In this document: in pieces, positions 57,871-64,000 of the stretch
Layout: every line of letters begins with the position of its first letter
How positions within the stretch are numbered: position 1 is the stretch's first letter
Assembly (NCBI GenBank): GCA_019022655.1
Contig: JAFJYI010000020.1
Coordinates: 124,001 to 188,000 of the forward strand
Length of the DNA: 64,000 nt
Origin: Acacia acuminata
Lineage: Eukaryota; Streptophyta; Magnoliopsida; Fabales; Fabaceae
Reading direction: 5' to 3'
Made by a program: the position numbers and the translations under genes
The notes under the pieces: generated by a model
Database searches by the model: none
What the model saw: only the letters and a program-made list of their open reading frames with translations
What the model was told of the DNA's origin: nothing

Positions 57871-58758
57871 GCGTGCCCAACACTAGTTGTGTTGCCTATG
57901 TTTATGTTCAGCATTACTACTGTGGTTCGATTTATAAGTTTAAATGACCTGATTCTCACATACTAACAATAGTTAGCTAACTCAATAAATATGTTTTAAT
58001 TTGATAAATTTTTCCACTTTTACCCTCATTTATAAGTGAGTATTTTTCACATCTTTCTTCTCTCTTTACCTTTAATAGGGTCAAAATTGTAACACTCCCA
58101 TTTATTATTTTAAAAATGAACTTGTAATATAAACCAAAAAGTTTTTTCCAAACTAGATTCATGAATATGACCAAATTGGTGTAGACTGCATGCTTCCTGA
58201 CACTTCCTTATTCAAATCCATCCCAAACATGTTTTGTCCCTCCCTACACTCTCACATCTGGCACTGAACTCTATAGTATCCAGTCGTAAGGTATTTTTTT
58301 CACTAATTTTATCTTATTTCGACCTCAACTAAACTTAATCCCTAACCTTAACTCATCCTTTATGCTAATGGTGAGGTTCCAAAAAATGAAAATTAGGATT
58401 TTACGGGTTCTATATAATCGGTTCGAGGCTGATTTGACTGGTTCACTGTCAGTTCGATTCGATTATCAGAACATTGGTAACTTCTGAAAGTTTTAGTATA
58501 TAAATTAGTATGTACGTAACGTAACTTGATTGTTACGTACAGAAAAAAATTAAGCAAAACAATGTCCTAATGGCGCATTGTAATTAATACTAGAAAATTA
58601 AAGTGGGTGGCCGGCGTGCTCCCAATTAAAGCCCCCGGCCAATTCAGAAAATGCAAAACAATATATATCTAGTGGTGGTTATGTTTTGTTTTAGTCTGAT
58701 GAAAGCAAAACTATAATTAATTTTATCAAATGTTAAGACGACAACACCCTTGTTAGTA
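57871..58758. other. Intergenic DNA, no gene seen
   Basis: No frame of note. No PNP-like remnant was recognisable at the distance expected if the duplication at 59111 had once carried a gene. Confidence 0.45.
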
Positions 58759-59023
58759 CTCTCTCCGGTCTTTAATAAGTTAACTTAAGACATATTTAGA
58801 TAGTTGATCTTGGCCCTAAATATAAGACATAGTTTCTATATTTGTCAATCTTTTCTTAATTTATCCCCTATTGATCCTCCATCAATAATAATCACGGAGA
58901 AAGGGAATGAGCTAATTAATAAAGATGACTAGGTTGTTTTAGATAATACATGTCATATTAACTATCTTAATTAATTTCCTTAATCTAATCAAATAAATAA
59001 GTTAATATTAAGGACTTCTCAGG
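58759..59023. mobile_element. Stowaway-like MITE, copy 2 of the three-copy family (265 bp)
   Basis: TA duplication at 58757-58758 and 59024-59025. Left CTCTCTCCGGTCTTTAATAA, right TTAATATTAAGGACTTCTCAGG. The interior motifs match copies at 45601 and 59641 (TTGATCTTGGCCCTAAATAT, ATTGATCCTCCATCAATAAT, ACATGTCATATTAACTA). Confidence 0.75.
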
Positions 59024-59110
59024 TACTGTACATGTAGATTCTTCATATAATTAATTATACATTTGCACATGTCATTAATTTAGTTACATATAAAACGCCG
59101 TCTAGAATAT

Positions 59111-59225
59111 CCTAACAATGGCAACTAGTTGCAGGGCTGCGAAATTAACGTCAGAGGTTGGCTGGTTATGTTAGCATGCTTCCTAACTCAACAACCACAC
59201 AATTCCAAACACATAATGGTAATTG
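59111..59225. repeat. Diverged duplication, copy A (partner at 63551-63670)
   Basis: The two stretches align throughout: GCAGGGCTGCGAAATTA with GTAGGGCTGCCAAATTA, TTGGCTGGTTATGTT with TTAGCTGGTTATGTT, and CACAATTCCAAACACATA with CGCAATTCCAAACTCATA. There are a few small indels. A second pair follows (59560-59620 plus 60245-60330 with 63890-64000). Confidence 0.75.
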
Positions 59226-59640
59226 CGCCGCCAGCAACATAACTCCACTCCACATGCTTCTTGGTCTGGCTTGATTGTTCTCTTCTCCAAGCATCACATT
59301 ATGTTGGAGAGATTTTGTAAAATCAGGATCTTCTAAACTAGTATAAAATAGTAACTTATTTTATAAGAAGTTAACTTTTTAAAAATTTAGAACAAAATGT
59401 TTGTGTCATTTTTAAGGGGAAAATATGGGGAAAGTCCCTATTTGAGAATTTTTTATTAGTTAGACAGACCTGGTATGTTTTTATAGATATGAATATATAA
59501 TTAAACCTCCATACATTGTTCTTCGAAAACAAAAAATAAGCTTATATATTACTTCAAATGATTCTAAATATAAAAATTAGTTGAAGGATTTTTGATATTA
59601 AATGTCAGACCGTTAATTCATTTTGTCTCAGAAATTTTTA
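59226..59640. other. Intergenic DNA including part of the duplication
   Basis: 59560-59620 (AATTAGTTGAAGGATTTTTGATATT) aligns with 63893-63930. No gene seen. Confidence 0.45.
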
Positions 59641-59902
59641 CTCCTATGGTTCTTAATATATGACTTAATTGGAGCATTGATATTGATTCTAAAATTAAGA
59701 ATTATTTCCTATATTTATCAATATTTTCCAAAATTATCACTATTGATGCCCCTTAAATAATGATTAAGTAAGGGAGAGATTAAGGGAATTAGGGAAGATG
59801 ATTATGATATTTTAAATAAAACATGTCAAATTACCCATTTTAATTAACTTTCTTAATCTAATCACATTAGGTAAATAAGTCTTATATTAAGGACTAGATG
59901 AA
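59641..59902. mobile_element. Stowaway-like MITE, copy 3 of the three-copy family (262 bp)
   Basis: TA at 59639-59640 and 59903-59904. Left CTCCTATGGTTCTTAATATA, right CTTATATTAAGGACTAGATG. It lies less than 650 bp from copy 2. Confidence 0.7.
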
Positions 59903-61812
59903 TAATTATTTTTCCAAACAATCATATTGATTGCATATGCTAAAGCGGATTTTTATCAATGACAGTAATTTTCAATATAAATGATTAAATATAAATGAAA
60001 ATATCCGCAGCTAGAAGGAAAGATAATTTAATTGGTTAGCTCTTTACGACCGGTGTAAACATATACGTTAATATTGATTTGCTTTAGTAAAATCCTGATC
60101 CACCAAAACGTAAATTTGCTGGGTCCTGCTCACTTTTTTACTACCTCCACCTTTTGGCAGATATATTTTTATAATACATATTTATTAGTAACATCATTGT
60201 TCATCCTATTTTTTTTATACAAAAAGAAATAAAATATATTTTGATAGACTAAAATTTAGTTGTGTATAGAGCATCTATATATGTGCGCGCTCGGGGAGAA
60301 GCTTACCCTTTGTTTTTTATATCTGAAAAAGATAACCTATATTAGCGGGGGAGATATTCCATATGTGTAAAAAAAAAAAAAAAAAAAATCATTTTATCCT
60401 GCTCCTGGTGTCAAATATAATTAAATTTTAGCTAACTTACACATTTTTAAAACAGATTCAAGCATTAAATTTGTAATCAATTTTAACTAATTTGCAGAAT
60501 TACGTTTAATAATTACTCTAAACTTCAACGTCATGCTAATTTCTAGTATCTCTCATCACCCTTATTAAATATACTATATAAGGAAATAATATTTAATACC
60601 CATTGAAACAAGTAAATACCTTATAAAAAAGGTTAAAAAATACATTTTAGAAGGCGTTTTATAATAGGAACTAGAGGGAATAACTTCAATAAAAAATAAA
60701 TAAATGTAGCTTAGTGACAACAAAGTAGCCCGAGAGGCACATAGATTTGAAGCACCAAAGCAGGTGTGTTAGTTACAACCAAAGTTACAGTTCAAGTAGT
60801 ACCAACTTTAATGAAATTTTGTTATTACCCTTTGCTCTGATCAGTCCTTAGTCAAGAACTCCAATCTAGGATTCTTAGTTACATCCAAAGTAACAAGACA
60901 ACTTGAGCCAATCTATATAAACTTTTCTTTGTTTTTTTGTTGCTCATGCATACATACATATATTAAGTTATTAACATACAATAGAAATTGTTGGCCTTTG
61001 GCTATATTAGTTATTACTATAATTGATGGTGTTCATCGAAGCTGAACCGAACCGTCTCGTATTATTAAATTCCTTCTTTCAGTTTTATCACGCTTGTAAC
61101 GAAAGTGTGTGGTTGCGCGTGCACTCACACACAGATTCAATATGATTCTGATGACCCTGCTTGCAATATTATTATTATTCTCTTCATCATGTTTTATTCC
61201 CTTTTCGTTCTCACCGACCAAACTTCCGTTTCCTTTCATTAATTCGTTATTGTTTTGTACGAACCAAGAGAAAGAAATTAAATTATATTTTACGATCAGT
61301 TTGAGTCGTGAGAATTCTAATATGTTGGAGATGATATGTAAAATAATAAAGGGAGAATGACATCTAGGTCTTAACCAAGGGAAATAACACATCAACAAGT
61401 CCTATAAGTTGTTAATGATAATTGATTCACTTATTAATCCCTATGTTCACTTATTAATAGAGACTTTTATAATATTATTTCCTTTGATTGGGACCTAAAA
61501 GTCATTATCCCAAGATTTTATTAATCAAAACGTTAAACATACATATCAGACACTTGACATACAGTTCATGGAAAATCATTTCTATTTTCCATTACGTACA
61601 TTTCATGTACGTTTTATTCACCACTTTACTCCATATATGCTCCTAGATATATATTGCATTATCTCGCAAAAGCTTAATCAATTCATACCCTGAAAATTTA
61701 GTAGACCAAAGGGGGAAAAAACATCAGTAGCAAATAAATGACATAAAATGGTGGTAGTAAAACAAAATAACAATAGTGATGTATTGAAGTAGCAGAGAGG
61801 GAATTAAATTAC
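59903..61812. other. Intergenic DNA downstream of the EG45-like gene
   Basis: 60245-60330 belongs to the duplication (GGGGAGAAGCTTACCCTTTG also at 63968). A poly-A run lies at 60369-60388. Frames near 61033-61398 on both strands overlap each other and show no domain. The last few hundred bases are probably the 3' UTR of the minus-strand gene. Confidence 0.45.
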
Positions 61813-62949
61813 TTACTGGGTGTATTCAATGTTGATTTTGCCTTCGTTAGGGTCAGCGATGACAGAGAAAGCTTGAAGGGAGAGATCAATGGTTCCTCTG
61901 CATGCCGGAAGAGGGCAGCGATCAACGATCTTGACGGTGACGGTTCCACTCCGGCAAGGGTGAGCCACACCTTGGTTGGTACCACTAGTGCACCTGACAC
62001 TGTACTTTCTTCCACATGCAGCTCCGTTGTCCCAGATCGAGTCGCTCGCGGCCGCGATCATAACTCCGTCATCTTGGAATCCATCGCATGCAGATGCTGC
62101 AATTAATCACACCGACCACAACTTGTGTTATTATCGGTTAACTATTCACTGTGTGAATGTGTCTTTCACAGTTACGTTCTAGCTCGTTCCAATTCTTTAT
62201 GATTATGCCGCACAAATTTACTTTTTCTCCGGTAAATTTAAAGTATCAGGAACCCGACCAAGTCTACTTGGCCTGATAGTAGACCAAAAAGATTACAAAG
62301 TGCGCATACTGTGTTCAAATCCCATCTTATTAAAAAAGACTCATGAGGATAGGCGACCTAGTCCCAACCTTAATTCGTATATTGGTTGTTCCGATATTTG
62401 GTAATAAGATCTAGATAAAGCACAGGCCGAAAGGGCTATTAAAAAAAAAAAAACAAGGTAAAAGGAACCTTTGGCCTCTAATTCAAAATACCAACCTTTA
62501 AAAAATGAAGAATATAAAATTTTGGCAGATATAAAAATGTGATCATCAAAGATGGAGCGCTCATGAAGCTATTAGAGTGAATCAAGATTGAGTTATAATG
62601 ATGACGATGAAAAGGTATGGGTACAAGATTGCCATACACACACATACCTCTCTGTATACACACATACATATATTTATACATACGTACATACATGCACGCA
62701 CACACACACATAGATACATGTATATAAATTTATGTGTATATATATATGTATATGCATACATATACATGTATATGTATGCATATACATATATAGTAGAAAA
62801 GGAGAAGGCAATGTGATACATAAGAGATACTCACGAAGGTATTGATTGTAAAAAGTGGCAGTTCCAGAAATAGCAGAAGCCACTGAGACGAGGCTTGTTG
62901 CGATGGCGAGTCCCATTAAGAACACTGCTTTCATAAATTTGAGAGCCAT
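61813..62949 (-). CDS. EGC1: EG45-like domain protein / plant natriuretic peptide-like (secreted)
   Basis: Two exons on the minus strand: 62949-62835 and 62096-61813, separated by a 738-bp GT-AG intron (donor GTGAGTAT, acceptor ATTAATTGCAG). The phases join exactly to give 132 residues, the usual length. Residues 1-26 are a clear signal peptide ending SVASA. The mature part is a double-psi beta-barrel of the expansin domain-1/barwin-like type without the expansin C-terminal domain. Visible hallmarks are GTATFYN, the six Cys C42, C66, C74, C86, C99 and C104, the motif VTVKIVDRCP, and RGTIDLS near the end. PNP/EG45-like proteins act in the apoplast, affecting water and ion balance, and are induced by stress or pathogens. 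No cellulase activity is implied despite the old family name. EGC1 rather than PNP-A is inferred from the neighbouring ATL13 and IBL1 families. The intron carries a SINE and a microsatellite. Confidence 0.93.
62256..62453 (+). mobile_element. tRNA-derived SINE in the intron of the EG45-like gene
   Basis: A box TGGCCTGATAGTAGACC (62269) and B box TGTTCAAATCCC (62311) are 40 bp apart. The body runs to AGGCCGAAAGGGC and ends in a 13-base A tail (62441-62453). It is inserted antisense to the gene. Confidence 0.65.
62634..62790. repeat. CA/TA-type low-complexity repeat in the same intron
   Basis: Alternating CACACA, CATACA and TATATG units. The short frames on both strands here come only from the repeat. 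Confidence 0.9.
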
Positions 62950-63000
62950 TATGCTTAATTGTGAATGTGTTGTGCGAGAGGGATTAGCTATAGTCCTCCG

Positions 63001-63008
63001 TTTATAGC
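63001..63008 (-). promoter_or_regulatory. TATA box of the EG45-like gene
   Basis: On the minus strand GCTATAAA lies about 52 bp before the start codon, which predicts a short leader of about 20-25 bases. Confidence 0.6.
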
Positions 63009-63550
63009 AAAATCTTAGCACTTAAATTGTACATTTTGTGGCTTGCATGGACAGAATTTATTAATTAACAACCTTTTGTTTTCTCCTTGTATGCCTGAAG
63101 AATTTTGGATGTATTTAACTGACAAAGTTACACTAATTCTCTCTTGGAATTCTCAAAAGAATTTAAGTACGGCTTCTCTTCATTGTTGGACGTACATGCT
63201 TTGTTTTACTCAGGAGAAATCAGGAAGGGATGGATTCTAATTAATAATTGTAAGAATATTTGGAGAGAGATCGACAAAACAATAAATAATTTTATCAAAA
63301 GTAGAAAAAAAAAACCACGTTCCATATATTGCAAATGGAAACTTAGTTCGTTTAACTAGGTAACCCGGATTTAATTTGTACCTTACTTTGTTTCCAATCA
63401 AGTTAGATATTCTTTAGAACGATGCACTTGTAAAGTAAATGATTGATTGATATTAAAAAAATATGTATGTGACTGGATCTTTTATTTACTGTCTCTATGC
63501 ATACAAGTCATTGATACTACTTAGGAAATGCCGTAGAATATTCGATACTC
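63009..63550. other. Upstream region of the EG45-like gene
   Basis: Promoter side. Frames of 65-71 codons on the plus strand have no domain. Confidence 0.45.
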
Positions 63551-64000
63551 CCAACGATGGCATTGTAGCTGTAGGGCTGCCAAATTATAGTGAGAAGTTA
63601 GCTGGTTATGTTGTTAGCAAGCTTCCCAACTCTACTACCACGCAATTCCAAACTCATAGTAATTTTTAATTCTGTGTTGTAAATTACTACGTGCTTGCCT
63701 TTCATTGTTCATGTCATTTTGTACCAGTTATATCTCTCAAGAGAAAGAAGGGGTTCTAATATATCAATAATTCTAATTATATATACTGAAACGTAATGCA
63801 TGTATATGAACCGATAATAAAGCTCCCCACACACACACACACACACTAAGCTTATAATACTCGCTCTGGTCCACAATATAAATATAGGAATTAGTTGAAG
63901 GATTTACTTTGATACTAATGTAAGACCAAAATTTAGTTTTGTGTGCGGATCATATATGTGTGGGTGGGGAGAAGCTTACCCTTTGTTTTTAATATCTGAA
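63551..64000. repeat. Diverged duplication, copy B (partner at 59111-60330)
   Basis: 63551-63670 matches 59111-59225, and 63890-64000 matches 59560-59620 followed by 60245-60330. Copy A is split by an extra 0.6 kb including a Stowaway MITE. Copy B continues past the window end. A CA repeat (63831-63846) and a Stowaway-like end (CTCGCTCTGGTCC, 63860) are also present. Confidence 0.7.

Noticed and set aside
1..64000. CRISPR arrays, operons, phage or plasmid systems
   Set aside because: No direct-repeat/spacer pattern and no bacterial gene organisation; introns and plant transposons show a plant nuclear genome.

Overview
This is nuclear DNA from a flowering plant, very probably a eudicot. It is AT-rich, genes are sparse, introns are short to medium with GT-AG borders, and the spaces between genes are full of degraded transposons. 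Five protein-coding genes can be read with confidence. No tRNA, rRNA or CRISPR array was seen, and nothing looks bacterial or organellar. I cannot name the species.

Layout. 1-14 kb: no gene, only repeats (an LTR-like fragment, Stowaway-like MITEs, two hAT-type elements, a compound microsatellite). 14.1-15.1 kb: an atypical HLH regulator of the IBH1/IBL1 type on the plus strand, followed by a possible 46-residue secreted peptide at 15.65 kb. 16-25.2 kb: a transposon field with one Stowaway MITE, two Mutator-like elements with perfect 9-bp target duplications, a foldback MITE and one hAT element. 26.1-29.1 kb: a VAN3-binding/FORKED-like gene in eight exons, carrying an apparent one-base deletion in exon 2. 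30.9-35.1 kb: the GPI mannosyltransferase III gene (PIG-B/APTG1) in nine exons. 36.8-42.1 kb: a SINE, a decayed Ty1/copia element with a very short 3' LTR, and a Pack-MULE-like element. 48.7-50.0 kb: an intronless ATL-type RING-H2 E3 ligase. 50.5-50.8 kb: a foldback element containing a perfect 30-bp palindrome. 51.9-55.9 kb: SINEs and a stack of nested insertions (hAT containing a Stowaway, short poly(A)-tailed retro-insertions, and a 5'-truncated LINE inserted beside a decayed LINE ORF1). 61.8-62.95 kb: an EG45-like/plant natriuretic peptide-like secreted protein on the minus strand, with a diverged duplication on both sides.

How the genes relate. There is no operon logic here. From memory, Arabidopsis At4g30410 (IBL1), At4g30400 (ATL13) and At4g30380 (EGC1) are close neighbours. 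The same three families occur here in the same order, so this looks like a conserved block expanded by transposons and by the VAN3BP-like and PIG-B genes lying between IBL1 and ATL. The roles implied are brassinosteroid/growth repression (IBL1), PIN/vein patterning (VAN3BP-like), GPI-anchor synthesis in the ER (PIG-B), ubiquitin ligation at membranes (ATL) and apoplastic water/ion signalling (EGC/PNP).

The most unusual signals are the nested insertion stack at 53.0-55.9 kb, the frameshift in an otherwise intact VAN3BP-like gene, the palindromic foldback at 50.5 kb and the Pack-MULE-like element at 41.4 kb. I found no clear evidence of an undescribed multi-gene system.
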